The notes beneath the pieces were generated by a model, which had not been told where the DNA came from, did not search any database, and saw only the letters and a program-made list of their open reading frames with translations. This document shows positions 1 through 9,180 of a DNA stretch of 64,000 bases, piece after piece. A program made the position numbers and the translations under genes. The stretch covers positions 1,322,501 through 1,386,500 of the forward strand of contig NZ_AP024086.1 in assembly GCF_019703855.1 (NCBI RefSeq), given 5' to 3'. The DNA comes from Desulfomarina profundi. GTDB taxonomy: Bacteria > Desulfobacterota > Desulfobulbia > Desulfobulbales > Desulfocapsaceae. Position 1 is the stretch's first letter; each line of letters begins with the position of its first letter.

Positions 1-30
1 GATAAACACATCATGTGATTGGACACGACT

Positions 31-1070
31 ATGGTTGAAAAAGAAGTTTTGGTTGAAGTTCTTGCCGATATGGTGGGAGGACGGATTAGTGGTGATGGTT
101 CTGTCAGGATCAGGGGCTTTGCCTCACTCGATCAGGCTGGACCAACCGATATGTCATTTCTGGTAAAAAAGAAGGATCTGGAGCTTCTGAAGACGAGCAA
201 AGGGGCTGCTTTTATTGTTCCGGAAGGTGTGGAAAGTGATGGGAGTCGACCCCTTGTTATTGTCAGAGATCCGTATCTTGCAGCAGCCATTATTCACAGC
301 TATATCCTCAGGGAAGAATTTCAGGCCGGGGGAATTCACAGCAGGGCGTTTGTCGGTGAAAACTGTGAAATCAGTCGCGAGATAACTATAGGTCCGATGG
401 TTGTCCTTGGTGATCGGGTTACTGTTGGAAAAAAAGTTACCATAGAAGCAGGGGTTGTAATCGGAAATGATGTGACAATTGGTGATGAATGTCTTATCAA
501 GTCCAATGCGACAATATGTGATGGAAGTATTCTCGGCAGCAGGGTGATTATTCAACCGGGAGCAGTAATCGGCAGTGATGGTTATGGCTATGCAACTGAT
601 GCCGAAGGCTGTCACGTTAAAAGGCCCCAGGTGGGTATTGTGCGTATAGAAGATGATGTTGAGATCGGCGCCAATACAACCATTGACAGGGCCGCATTCG
701 GGACTACATGGATCAGGTCCGGTGCTAAAATTGATAATCTTGTCCAGATAGGCCACAATGTTGTGGTTGGCGAGAACAGCCTTATTGTGGCCCAGGTGGG
801 TATCTCCGGTTCTGTTACTCTCGGCAGGAATGTGGTCATGGGAGGGCAGGCAGGAACTGCAGGTCATGTGAAAATCGGTGACAGAGCCATGGTTGCGGCC
901 CGGGGGGAGTGCATAGTGATGTTGCCGAGGGTGCAAAGATCGGAGGAGCACCGGCAATGCCTGTACATCAATGGGCCAAGGCCAGTGCTGTTTTCGCAAA
1001 ACTGCCGGAGCTGCGGAGAGAAGTGAAGAAACTCAGTAAGGCTGTAAAAAAAAGTGAACAGCAGGATTGA
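31..1070 (+). CDS. lpxD: LpxD, UDP-3-O-acyl-glucosamine N-acyltransferase (single-base frameshift)
   Basis: Adds the second hydroxyacyl chain, from acyl-ACP, to UDP-3-O-acyl-GlcN in lipid A synthesis in the cytoplasm. An N-terminal uridine-binding domain (about residues 1-100) is followed by many hexapeptide repeats of a left-handed beta-helix. The catalytic-His motif [11 protein letters not shown] is present. The reading frame breaks at a run of six G (902-907): as read, the protein ends in an unrelated tail at 1026. Adding one G restores a normal LpxD C-terminus ([14 protein letters not shown]) that stops at 1070, giving 346 residues. ATG 31 is preferred over the in-frame TTG at 19. It is first in a lpxD-fabZ-lpxA-lpxI cluster. 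Because lpxD is normally essential with LPS, the shift is probably a sequence error. Confidence 0.93.
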
Positions 1071-1108
1071 ATGGGAAACAATAAAGTTACGTGATAGAGA
1101 GAATAACC

Positions 1109-1561
1109 ATGGCAGATAAAATTATACCCGAACAGATTGATATATTAAAAATTCTTGATACCCTCCCCCACAGGTATCCGTTCGTTATGGTGGACAGGAT
1201 AATCTCAATGGAACTGGGAAAAGAAATTGTGGGCCTGAAAAATGTCACCATCAATGAACCTTTTTTTCAGGGACATTTTCCCGGGCGTCCGGTAATGCCG
1301 GGGGTGCTGATCCTCGAAGGCATGGCACAGGTTGGCGGTATTATGGCTTTTTATGCCAAGCCGGAAGCCATTGGTGAAAAGCTTATCTTTTTTGCCGGTA
1401 TAGACAAAGCCCGATTCCGTCGTCCTGTGGTTCCCGGAGATCAGATTATTTTTCAACTTGAATTTGTGAAGGAAAAACGCTCGGTTATGGTGATGAAGGG
1501 CAAGGCCTATGTGGATGATAAGCTGGTTGCTCAGGCAGAACTCATGGCCTCTTTTTCCTGA
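1109..1561 (+). CDS. fabZ: FabZ, 3-hydroxyacyl-ACP dehydratase
   Basis: Dehydrates 3-hydroxyacyl-ACP in fatty acid elongation and so competes with LpxA/LpxD for the hydroxyacyl-ACP pool. It is a single hot-dog fold of 150 residues, the usual length. The active-site motif GHFPGRPVMPG (catalytic His) and the helix ILEGMAQ (catalytic Glu) are both present. ATG 1109 has a purine-rich AGAGAG about 8 bases upstream. The in-frame GTG at 1091 adds six poorly conserved residues and is less likely. The position between lpxD and lpxA is the common Gram-negative arrangement. Confidence 0.96.
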   Translation: MADKIIPEQIDILKILDTLPHRYPFVMVDRIISMELGKEIVGLKNVTINEPFFQGHFPGRPVMPGVLILEGMAQVGGIMAFYAKPEAIGEKLIFFAGIDKARFRRPVVPGDQIIFQLEFVKEKRSVMVMKGKAYVDDKLVAQAELMASFS

Positions 1562-1656
1562 TTCTGAAAACATTCTGAACTGATGAGAAATGCGGCCTGA
1601 TTGGCATGGCCGGAAAAAATGGCTCAGCCATTTATGCCCTGACGGGTACAACAAAG

Positions 1657-1711
1657 TAATGAAAATCTGACTGCGGCAGAAATATCTTCTGTGGCGGGTT
1701 TTTCAGATAAA
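1657..1711 (+). repeat. Short dispersed leader repeat, copy 1
   Basis: About 55 bases just upstream of lpxA share a pattern with 12473-12528 (before selB) and 39638-39693 (before the E1beta gene): AATGAAAA, then CTGACTG-like, GGCAGAA, CTGTGGC, and TTTTCAGAYAAA. The two halves form an imperfect hairpin (CAGAA with TTCTG). All copies lie on the coding strand ahead of a start codon. Its function is unknown, and the similarity is judged by eye. Confidence 0.4.
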
Positions 1712-1726
1712 GGATTTATATTTCAA

Positions 1727-2524
1727 ATGTCTATACATAAAGCAGCAGTTATCGACCCAGGCGCGGAACTGGACTCTTCCGTGTCGGTTGGACCATACGC
1801 GGTTATTGAAGCGGGTGTCAGGATAGGTGCCGGAACCAGGGTGGAAGCCCATGCCGTGATATCAGGACCTACGACTATTGGCGAGAGAAATCTGATCGGT
1901 TCTTTTGCTGTAGTGGGAGGCGCCCCGCAGGATCTCGGTTACAATGGTGAACCGACGGAATTGATCATCGGTTCTGATAACCAGATCAGGGAATACGCCT
2001 CCATTCACCGTGGTACACCGGGTGGTCATGGAAGAACGGTTATTGGTGATCATAATCTCCTCATGGCCTATACCCATGTGGCCCATGACTGTCAAATCGG
2101 CAACCACGTGATTCTTGCCAACGTGGCAACGCTTGCGGGACATGTGGAGGTCGGTGATCGTGCGTCCATTGGTGGACTTGTGGCGATTCACCAGTATTGT
2201 CGAATAGGAACTTACAGTTATATTGGCGGCGTGTCAGGTATCAGTCTCGATGTCCCTCCTTATATCATTCTGGCAGGAACCAGGAACCGCACCCGTATTT
2301 CCGGAATCAACAAGGTTGGTTTGAGGAGGAACGGCTTCAGTCGGGAAACGATCAAAAATCTGGATCGGGCCTTCAAAATTATCTTTCGTTCTCCAAATCT
2401 TCTCATGAAGGATGCAATTGAAATTGCCAGGAATGAAATGAAAGATTGTCCCGAAGTCGGCGCTCTGGTTACCTTTTTTAAAGAGTCCAAGCGTGGTGTC
2501 GTCAAGCAGACCATAATGGATTGA
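1727..2524 (+). CDS. lpxA: LpxA, UDP-GlcNAc O-acyltransferase
   Basis: First step of lipid A synthesis: moves a 3-hydroxyacyl chain from ACP to the 3-OH of UDP-GlcNAc. The protein has 265 residues, a standard length. Hexapeptide repeats fill about residues 1-190 and a helical C-terminal domain follows. The catalytic His lies in AHDCQIGNHVILAN, and GGHGRTVIGDHN and IGGLVAIHQYCRIG are LpxA signatures. ATG 1727 gives the standard N-terminus (MSIHKAAVIDPGA); the GTG at 1691 adds 12 residues with no family support. The stop overlaps the region where lpxI begins. Confidence 0.96.
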   Translation: MSIHKAAVIDPGAELDSSVSVGPYAVIEAGVRIGAGTRVEAHAVISGPTTIGERNLIGSFAVVGGAPQDLGYNGEPTELIIGSDNQIREYASIHRGTPGGHGRTVIGDHNLLMAYTHVAHDCQIGNHVILANVATLAGHVEVGDRASIGGLVAIHQYCRIGTYSYIGGVSGISLDVPPYIILAGTRNRTRISGINKVGLRRNGFSRETIKNLDRAFKIIFRSPNLLMKDAIEIARNEMKDCPEVGALVTFFKESKRGVVKQTIMD

Positions 2525-2529
2525 GTCGA

Positions 2530-3378
2530 ATGACACAGGAGGTTGAAAACAGGAAGATAGGGATTATTGCGGGTGGTGGTCAGTTTCCACTCCTCTTTGT
2601 TGAAGCTGCGAGAAAAGCGGGTCGGCAGGTTGTTGTCATTGCCCACAAAGGGGAGACTGACAAGCGGGTCACCGAGGCTGCAGACGAAGTTTACTGGGTC
2701 AAGCTGGGTCAGCTTGGGCGGGTTATTTCACTTTTTAAAAAGAGTGGGGTCGCAGAGACTGTTTTCCTGGGGACAATAACCAAGACGAGAATTTTTCGTG
2801 ATGTGTTTCCGGATCTGAAAGGGCTGACCCTGTGGAATAAAATTGACCGAAAACAAGATGATGCCATTCTCAGGGCCATAGCCGATACATTGGAAAGAGA
2901 GGGAATAAAGGTCCTTGAATCCACACTGTACCTCTCTCACCTGCTTTTTCCGGCAGGGGTGTTGACAAAAAACAAACCCAGTAAAAAACAGATAAAAGAT
3001 ATAGAGTTTGGCTGGAAAAACGCACGGGAAATCGGCAGACTGGATATCGGCCAGTGTGTGGTTGTCAGGGATTGTTCCGTCATGGCCGTTGAAGCGATAG
3101 AAGGTACTGATGAGGCTATCCTGAGGGGCGGACGTCTCGCCAAGGAAAATGCTGTTGTTGTGAAAGTCAGAAAGCCGGGACAGGATTTTCGCTTTGATCT
3201 TCCTGCCACTGGAGTCAGAACTCTTGAGAGCCTGAGACGCGTTCATGGTTCTGTTCTTGCTGTAGAGGCTGGACAATCCCTGCTGTTTGACAGGGAAAAG
3301 ATGATTGAAGAGGCGGATAAATCAGGTATAGTGGTTGTTGGTGTTGTTGAACAGGAAGATGGGAAACTTATAATGTAA
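2530..3378 (+). CDS. lpxI: LpxI, UDP-2,3-diacylglucosamine pyrophosphatase
   Basis: Hydrolyses UDP-2,3-diacylglucosamine to lipid X; it is the LpxH substitute found in many alpha- and deltaproteobacteria. About 282 residues in the two-domain DUF1009/LpxI form: an N-terminal domain starting IGIIAGGGQFP and a C-terminal domain with FGW..AREIGRLDIGQ, RDCSVMAVEAIEGTD and LPATGVRTLES. ATG 2530 is chosen; TTG 2521 overlaps the lpxA stop and is possible. The stop codon sits exactly at the left edge of an inserted MITE-like element, whose target-site copy includes the stop bases. Confidence 0.93.
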   Translation: MTQEVENRKIGIIAGGGQFPLLFVEAARKAGRQVVVIAHKGETDKRVTEAADEVYWVKLGQLGRVISLFKKSGVAETVFLGTITKTRIFRDVFPDLKGLTLWNKIDRKQDDAILRAIADTLEREGIKVLESTLYLSHLLFPAGVLTKNKPSKKQIKDIEFGWKNAREIGRLDIGQCVVVRDCSVMAVEAIEGTDEAILRGGRLAKENAVVVKVRKPGQDFRFDLPATGVRTLESLRRVHGSVLAVEAGQSLLFDREKMIEEADKSGIVVVGVVEQEDGKLIM

Positions 3379-3623
3379 CCTAAATCCTGCAATTGGCAAG
3401 TTTTTCGGAGATGCGAGGCATCAAGGGCGCAGATGTATTAACATACTTCAAGCACTTGATAACGAAGCAGATTCGATAAAATTGCCAATCCCCCAGGGCA
3501 AGGGAATAAAGAAAAAACAATCTCACTCTGATAGTGAGTAGTACAGCCCCTACTGCAATATGATAACTATCTGTTTATACAGTATAAATAATTTTTCTTT
3601 ATTCCCGAAGTGCAGGATTTAGG
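3379..3623 (+). mobile_element. MITE-like element, copy A (245 bp, TIR and 5-bp target duplication)
   Basis: The ends are a perfect 13-bp inverted repeat: CCTAAATCCTGCA at 3379-3391 and TGCAGGATTTAGG at 3611-3623. Directly outside are identical 5-bp repeats TGTAA (3374-3378 and 3624-3628), a target-site duplication. The inside is non-coding and very similar over its whole length to the complement of 62848-63093. There is no transposase, so it must have been moved in trans. Termini starting CC with 4-5-bp duplications fit IS1380-type elements, but that family assignment is inference. It separates lpxI from the next gene. Confidence 0.85.
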
Positions 3624-3670
3624 TGTAATTAATCATCCGATTAAGGAATGCTTGTGCAGGGAGGTTATTT

Positions 3671-4561
3671 ATGCAGGCAATGATTCTTGCAGCAGGGCTG
3701 GGAACCAGATTGCTGCCGCATACAAGGGTCTGTCCCAAGCCTCTTTTCCCAATTCTCAATCAACCCCTCCTGCTTCTTACCATCAAGAGGTTACAAAACC
3801 ACGGATTTGATTCGATTCTGGTGAACTGCCATCATTTGGGGGATCAGATTGTCTCCCTGGTGGATTCATTGAGTGGAGTAACCGTGCTCCATGAAGATAA
3901 AATCCTAGGTACCGGAGGCGGACTGCGGGGTGGTCTTGAACATATGAGAGATGAGCCTCTTCTGGTAACCAATGGCGACATCTATCATACTGTTGACTTT
4001 CGTGCTTTATACAATCACCATCAGCAGAACGATTCTGTTGTTACATTGGCAATGCATGACCACCATCGTTTCAACAATGTGATGATCAGGGATGGCAAGG
4101 TGGCCAGTTTTGACAACAGGGTAGAATTTACCCAGCTGGCTTTTACTGGACTACATGTCATTGATCCTGAAATTCTGGAAGATGTTGAAAAGAACAGGAA
4201 TTCCTGCATAATTGATTTCTACAGAAAACTTCTTGAACGGGGTGAGTCGATTGATTGCTATCGGGTTGATGACTGTTTCTGGACTGATATGGGGACGGTG
4301 GATGATTATCTCGACCTTCACCGTGGCCTGCTGAAGGATGATATCCCCTGCTGGGCTGAGATCGGTGAGGTGAGAAAACCATACTGTATCGATATGGCTG
4401 CAAAACTTCCTGCCCATATAGTTCTGGAAGACTGGGTCTGCATCGGTGGAGCCCATATTGAAGATGGCAGTCATCTTGAGCGGGTTGTTGTGTGGAACAA
4501 TGTTCGGGTTGCTGCCGGCAGTCGTCTGGTAGATACTGTAATCAGTGATGGTACCAGCTGA
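3671..4561 (+). CDS. Sugar-1-phosphate nucleotidyltransferase (MurU-like)
   Basis: A nucleotidyltransferase that activates a sugar-1-phosphate to an NDP-sugar. The N-terminus has the GXGTRL...PKPL signature (AAGLGTRLLPHT, then KPLFPI), followed by GTGGGLR and VTNGDIYH, a metal-binding-Asp region. A short hexapeptide-type C-terminal domain (about residues 240-296) is present. A Shine-Dalgarno GGGAGG lies 6 bases before ATG 3671. The next gene is an AmgK-like sugar kinase. In Pseudomonas the AmgK/MurU pair recycles cell-wall MurNAc, which is the favoured role. The C-terminal helix also recalls mannose-1-phosphate guanylyltransferases, so the substrate is not certain. Confidence 0.8.
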   Translation: MQAMILAAGLGTRLLPHTRVCPKPLFPILNQPLLLLTIKRLQNHGFDSILVNCHHLGDQIVSLVDSLSGVTVLHEDKILGTGGGLRGGLEHMRDEPLLVTNGDIYHTVDFRALYNHHQQNDSVVTLAMHDHHRFNNVMIRDGKVASFDNRVEFTQLAFTGLHVIDPEILEDVEKNRNSCIIDFYRKLLERGESIDCYRVDDCFWTDMGTVDDYLDLHRGLLKDDIPCWAEIGEVRKPYCIDMAAKLPAHIVLEDWVCIGGAHIEDGSHLERVVVWNNVRVAAGSRLVDTVISDGTS

Positions 4562-4653
4562 AAAAAATATACCTGATAAACTATAGCTGGTCCTGGTCAC
4601 AGGGCAGGCAATTTTGTTGTATCAATCATCGCATTTGTATCAGGTCTTGTATA

Positions 4654-5751
4654 ATGTCAGGCAATCTTAATTCTTATATTGAATCCAGAATCAAAATACT
4701 CCTTGTAAAAACTGGTTTGGTCGATCGGAAAACTGTCGAAAAACTGTTTGTCGACAGCAATTCTCAGTTGCTGCGAGGAGACGGGTCGAACCGGATTTTT
4801 CTTCGTATTTTTTCAGGAAAAAGACCAGAAGGGTGCATTGCTGTAATTCCCCCTGTTGATTCAACTGAATCAGATAAAAGGGAGGCGCAGGCATCACGGG
4901 ATATCGGCCTTCATCTATACAGTCGCCGGGTTCCGGTTCCTGAACAGCTCGGTTGGGACGAAAAGAGCAGTATTCTACTGATGGAGGATCTGGGGGATAC
5001 CCGTCTGCATGATCATGCCGTTGCCTGGGAAAAGGATGGGTCTCACAGTGACATCCTGATGGCTCTGTATCGGGATGTTATCCGTGAACTTGTTAATATG
5101 CAGTTTAATGGTGTCCAGGGTTTTAAGCCGGCGTGGTGCTGGGATACGCATGTGTATGACAGAAAGTTGATGATTGAGCGTGAATCAGGTTATTTTCTCA
5201 GGGCGTTCTGGCAGCAACTCCTCGGCATGGAATTTTCACAGGATGTACAGGAGGAATTGAACCATATCGCCGACAGAGCGGCTGAAGCGGAACCTGGGAC
5301 TTTTCTGCACCGGGATTTTCAGAGCCGTAATATTATGGTCAAGGACGGGAAGGTGAGATTTATTGATTACCAGGGGGGACGACTGGGCCCACCGGGGTAT
5401 GATCTCGCCTCACTTCTTCATGATCCTTATTGTGGGCTCAATGAAGAAATGATCGAAATACTCTATCATTGTTATGTTGAAACTGCCTCGGCTTTTGACG
5501 AATTTGACAGAAAAGAATTTTCCCGTTGCTATTCTTTTCTTGCATTTCAGAGAAATGTGCAGATAATAGGCGCGTTCTCTTTTCTTTCCAATGTGAAAAA
5601 GAAGACATTTTTTACTCAATATATTTATCCTGCTCTCATTACTCTGAGCAATCGGCTGGAACAACCGGAATTTTCAGAGTATGAAAAAACCAGAAAACTG
5701 GTGAAACAAGGGTTGTTGCTTGTGGAGCAAAGCGGGAATATCTCAAGATAA
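4654..5751 (+). CDS. AmgK-like aminoglycoside-phosphotransferase-fold sugar kinase
   Basis: 365 residues with an APH/choline-kinase fold. The catalytic loop HRDFQSRNIM and metal-binding IDYQGGRLGPPGYD are intact, and an N-terminal nucleotide-binding lobe contains DGSNRIFLRI. It follows the nucleotidyltransferase by 92 bases on the same strand. This matches the amgK-murU pair that phosphorylates an amino sugar at C1 and then activates it, bypassing de novo UDP-MurNAc synthesis. That role is inferred from gene pairing. The start ATG has only a weak ribosome site. Confidence 0.78.
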   Translation: MSGNLNSYIESRIKILLVKTGLVDRKTVEKLFVDSNSQLLRGDGSNRIFLRIFSGKRPEGCIAVIPPVDSTESDKREAQASRDIGLHLYSRRVPVPEQLGWDEKSSILLMEDLGDTRLHDHAVAWEKDGSHSDILMALYRDVIRELVNMQFNGVQGFKPAWCWDTHVYDRKLMIERESGYFLRAFWQQLLGMEFSQDVQEELNHIADRAAEAEPGTFLHRDFQSRNIMVKDGKVRFIDYQGGRLGPPGYDLASLLHDPYCGLNEEMIEILYHCYVETASAFDEFDRKEFSRCYSFLAFQRNVQIIGAFSFLSNVKKKTFFTQYIYPALITLSNRLEQPEFSEYEKTRKLVKQGLLLVEQSGNISR

Positions 5752-5792
5752 GCTGAATTTCAAAGGTAGCCAGAAAGGAATAATTAAATACT

Positions 5793-7136
5793 ATGGTTCA
5801 GGGAAATTGTCCAATGGTGGCCTTGATCGGTCGCCCGAATGTGGGAAAATCCACATTATTTAACAGGATAACAAAGTCAAGAAAAGCTCTGGTTGATCCA
5901 ACCCCGGGGGTGACCCGCGATCGCCACTATGACAGGGTTACCTGGGACAATAAATCCTTTGTCCTGGTAGATACCGGTGGTATTGATGACAATCCGGAAG
6001 ACCTACTCGTCGGCCATATCAGAGAACAGGCACTGGCGGCTATCGAGGAGGCGGATATCATACTTTTTCTCATGGATGGTAGGGAAGGTGTTACCCCGGC
6101 GGATTACGAGGTCGTTGAAATCCTGAGAAGAACCAGAAAACCGATTTTCCATGTGGTCAATAAGATTGACAGTCCCAAGCAGGAAGTCGAATTGCTGGCC
6201 CAGTTTTACGAACTTGGGATTGAAAAACTCTGGTCCCTTTCCGCTGAACACAGTTTCGGGTTCCGTGATCTGATGGATGGCCTCAGCGCAATTATCGAGG
6301 GAGAATCGGATGACGAGGGGTTGCCGGAAGATCTGATGAGAGTTGCCTTTTTTGGCAGGCCGAACGTGGGTAAATCATCAATGATCAACAGGATATTAGG
6401 GGAGGAGCGGATGGTTGTTTCCGAAATATCTGGAACAACCAGAGATTCGGTTGATACCCTGTTGACCCATGGAAAATACAACTATCTCCTGATCGATACA
6501 GCCGGAATCAGGCGCAAGGGCAAGACAAAGGAAAAACTGGAGAAATTCAGTATCTTAAAATCTCTGGCAGCCCTGAATAAATGTGATATTGCGGTGATCC
6601 TGATTGACGGCGAGGAGGGAATCACCGAACAGGATACCAAGGTGATTGGTTACGCCCTGGAACATGGCCGGGCCTTGATCATCCTGGTCAATAAGTGGGA
6701 CCTCCTTGAAGGTGACAAAAAGCGCCAGCAGCAGCTTCTCTCAGAGGTGGGACGCCAGTTGCCTTTTCTGGGATTTGCTCCGGTTCTCACTGTGTCGGCC
6801 AAGACCGGTTATGGTATAAAGAGACTGTTTCCTGTTATCGGATCAGTATACAGACAGTACAGAGCCGTCTTTCCGACATCTGCGCTCAACAGGCTGTTGC
6901 GGGAGGCCATAGAGAATCATTCTCCGCCTATTTATAAAAATAAACGTTTAAAATTTTATTATACTTCACAGATCGGCACCAGTCCGCCAAGATTTGTCAT
7001 TATGACAAACAGCTACAAGGGAGTTCACTTCTCCTACCAGCGATATCTGACAAATAAGTTCAGAGAAGGTCTGGGATTGGAAAAGGTGCCGATTCAACTG
7101 ATTTTCAAGGATAAATCCAGTCAAAGGGGCACCTGA
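5793..7136 (+). CDS. der: Der (EngA), tandem GTPase for 50S ribosome assembly
   Basis: Two consecutive Era-like GTPase domains and a C-terminal KH-like domain in 447 residues, the normal Der layout. G domain 1: GRPNVGKST, DTGG, NKID. G domain 2: GRPNVGKSS, DTAGIRRKGK, NKWD. It acts in late maturation of the 50S ribosomal subunit. ATG 5793 follows an AAAGGA; the internal ATG at 5814 gives a N-terminus closer to other Der proteins and cannot be excluded. Its stop directly abuts the stop of the convergent aminotransferase gene. Confidence 0.96.
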   Translation: MVQGNCPMVALIGRPNVGKSTLFNRITKSRKALVDPTPGVTRDRHYDRVTWDNKSFVLVDTGGIDDNPEDLLVGHIREQALAAIEEADIILFLMDGREGVTPADYEVVEILRRTRKPIFHVVNKIDSPKQEVELLAQFYELGIEKLWSLSAEHSFGFRDLMDGLSAIIEGESDDEGLPEDLMRVAFFGRPNVGKSSMINRILGEERMVVSEISGTTRDSVDTLLTHGKYNYLLIDTAGIRRKGKTKEKLEKFSILKSLAALNKCDIAVILIDGEEGITEQDTKVIGYALEHGRALIILVNKWDLLEGDKKRQQQLLSEVGRQLPFLGFAPVLTVSAKTGYGIKRLFPVIGSVYRQYRAVFPTSALNRLLREAIENHSPPIYKNKRLKFYYTSQIGTSPPRFVIMTNSYKGVHFSYQRYLTNKFREGLGLEKVPIQLIFKDKSSQRGT

Positions 7137-8318
7137 TTATCCTGCTTCAGCCATGACCTTTTTAAAACTTTCAGCCGACCGACTGATGACATCATCGGGT
7201 ACGCAGAAGGCAAGACGGATATGGCCTGGAGCCCCGAATCCAGTACCGGGAACGGCGAGAATCTTATGTTTCTGCAGAAGCCCACAGAATTTCACATCAT
7301 CTTTTATGGGTGTACGGGGAAAGATATAAAAGGCTCCTTTGGGATGGGTGAAATTCATCCCGGCCTCTTCGAGGAGTTTGCAGAAAATGGCCTTTCTCTC
7401 AGCGTAGATTGAATTATCCACTGAGGCATCCTGAAGCTTTGCGACAACCCGTTGCATCAGTGCGGGTGCATTGACAAATCCCAGGATTCTGTTGGCAAGA
7501 GTCAGACCATCCACAAGATTCTTCTTGTCTGTTATTTGCGGGTGAACAGCCAGATAACCGATACGCTCTCCTGGAAGGGAAAGATCTTTCGAATATGATG
7601 AGACCACAATACTGTTCCGGTATGCTTTGAAGATGGATGGCACGGTATGACCGTCAAAAACAATCTTCCGGTAGGGTTCATCCGATATCAGGTAAATTGT
7701 GCTGTTGTATCGGCTCTCCGCTTCAGTCAGAAGAGTCCCGAGAGCTGCAAGGGACTGGGCTGAATAAATCTGGCCGGTCGGGTTGTTTGGGGAATTGATG
7801 ATAATCGCTTTGGTTTTCTCTGTGATGGCGTCTGAGATTTTCTGGAGATCCAGGTTGAATTCTGAGTCGGTTTCGACAATTCTACTGACACCTCCATGGT
7901 TATCCACGTAGAAGTTGTATTCAACGAAATAGGGTGCCAGGAGAATGACTTCATCATCTGGATTGAGCAGGGATTTCATGACAATGTTCAAACCACCCGC
8001 AGCACCGCAGGTCATCAGCATATCGCCCTGGTCTACTTCAATTTCCTGTTCCCTGGACATCTTTTCCGCTATGGCTTCACGAACAATGACGTAGCCACCG
8101 TTTGGCATATAGGCATGAACTCCGGGGCTTTTATCACGAATTATTTCAGCAATCACCTCATTGTATTTTTCAGGAGGTGGTACATCTGGATTGCCGAGGC
8201 TGAAATCAAAGACGTTTTCAGCACCGTACTCGGCCTTCATTCTGGCACCTTCCTCAAACATCTTACGTATCCATGATGATTTTTCAGCAAACAGTTTCAT
8301 TTTTTCTGAAACAGCCAT
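7137..8318 (-). CDS. Class I/II PLP-dependent aminotransferase
   Basis: 393 residues of fold-type I aspartate-aminotransferase type. The PLP Lys lies in SYSKDLSLPGERIGY. SPNNPTGQIYS, SDEPYRKI and C-terminal HIRLAFC (carboxylate-binding Arg) are also present. It probably moves amino groups between aspartate, alanine or another amino acid and 2-oxoglutarate; the donor cannot be read from sequence. It is last in an ftsY-DjlA-like-aminotransferase run on the minus strand, 17 bases after the previous gene. Confidence 0.88.
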   Translation of the reverse strand: MAVSEKMKLFAEKSSWIRKMFEEGARMKAEYGAENVFDFSLGNPDVPPPEKYNEVIAEIIRDKSPGVHAYMPNGGYVIVREAIAEKMSREQEIEVDQGDMLMTCGAAGGLNIVMKSLLNPDDEVILLAPYFVEYNFYVDNHGGVSRIVETDSEFNLDLQKISDAITEKTKAIIINSPNNPTGQIYSAQSLAALGTLLTEAESRYNSTIYLISDEPYRKIVFDGHTVPSIFKAYRNSIVVSSYSKDLSLPGERIGYLAVHPQITDKKNLVDGLTLANRILGFVNAPALMQRVVAKLQDASVDNSIYAERKAIFCKLLEEAGMNFTHPKGAFYIFPRTPIKDDVKFCGLLQKHKILAVPGTGFGAPGHIRLAFCVPDDVISRSAESFKKVMAEAG

Positions 8319-8335
8319 TCGTCTCCTCCGGTTTT

Positions 8336-9166
8336 TTACAGTTTTTCAAGATAATCGTGTGCCGCGTTGATTTCCTTCATCTTTTCCTCGGCAATCTTTT
8401 GAAATTCCTCGCCGAGATGCCGAACTTTATCCGGATGATACTTCATGCTCAGTTTACGGTATGCTTTTTTAATTTCTTCTTTCGAAGCTCCCGGCTGCAA
8501 ACCGAGGGTTGCATAGTGGCGGGCGGACATATCCGGAGATTGGGGCGATGAAGTGTAAGCTCTACCATATTTATATTTTGCTTCAATAGTCCGTTGGTCA
8601 TATGCAGAAATTTCAAGAAAGGCTGCAATTCGTCTGGCGATAGCCAGTTCATTTTCAGGAACATCCCTTTTTGTATAGAGAATCTGGTAAACCAGTTCCA
8701 GCAGGATCAGTCTGGGTTCGTAGGCAAAGGTGGTTTTGAATTCTTCCAGCAGGGCGTCAAGGGAAGGTGAGGAATTTGTAGCTTCTTTTATAATCTCCTT
8801 AACCCAGAGCATCTTGGTCTGGTTATAATGGAGATTATATTGGAAAAACCGATGGATAGTCTGGATTTCCTCTTTGGTTATCCGGCCATCTATTTTGGCT
8901 GTATGCATGAGGATATGGACAAGCAGCCAGACAAACCTGCTGTGGCTTTCGGTCTGGGATTGCTCATAGGTGGCGACTTTTTTCTGCACCCAGAAGGAAA
9001 AACCCCAGAAAAGGGCGATGAAGACAAGTACACCTGCAAGCCCTGTATAAATAAGCGTACCGAGAAAAGAGATAAGGGCCGGTGCCCCTCCTGAAACAAA
9101 GACGAGCAGCAGGACAATAAGGAGGCAACCACCGCAACCGGGCTGTTGTTGTCGTTGATAATTCAT
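8336..9166 (-). CDS. DjlA-like membrane co-chaperone (TM + TerB-like + J domain)
   Basis: 276 residues. One or two hydrophobic segments lie at about residues 12-60 (CGGCLLIVLLLV, then GVLVFIALFWGF). A helical TerB/DjlA-type domain covers about 75-200. A C-terminal J domain of about 65 residues has the DnaK-stimulating HPD motif (YHPDKV). This order matches DjlA, which recruits DnaK at the inner membrane. It sits 14 bases downstream of ftsY on the same strand, which fits a membrane-biogenesis setting. The substrate is unknown. Confidence 0.85.
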   Translation of the reverse strand: MNYQRQQQPGCGGCLLIVLLLVFVSGGAPALISFLGTLIYTGLAGVLVFIALFWGFSFWVQKKVATYEQSQTESHSRFVWLLVHILMHTAKIDGRITKEEIQTIHRFFQYNLHYNQTKMLWVKEIIKEATNSSPSLDALLEEFKTTFAYEPRLILLELVYQILYTKRDVPENELAIARRIAAFLEISAYDQRTIEAKYKYGRAYTSSPQSPDMSARHYATLGLQPGASKEEIKKAYRKLSMKYHPDKVRHLGEEFQKIAEEKMKEINAAHDYLEKL

Positions 9167-9180
9167 TTTATATGGTTCCT

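Noticed and set aside
902-907. Selenocysteine or programmed frameshifting as the cause of the lpxD break
   Set aside because: There is no in-frame TGA at the break, no slippery heptamer or downstream structure is evident, and four other genes show the same G-run pattern.
154-999. A long minus-strand frame opposite lpxD
   Set aside because: It is a shadow of the hexapeptide-repeat codons and has no protein-like features.
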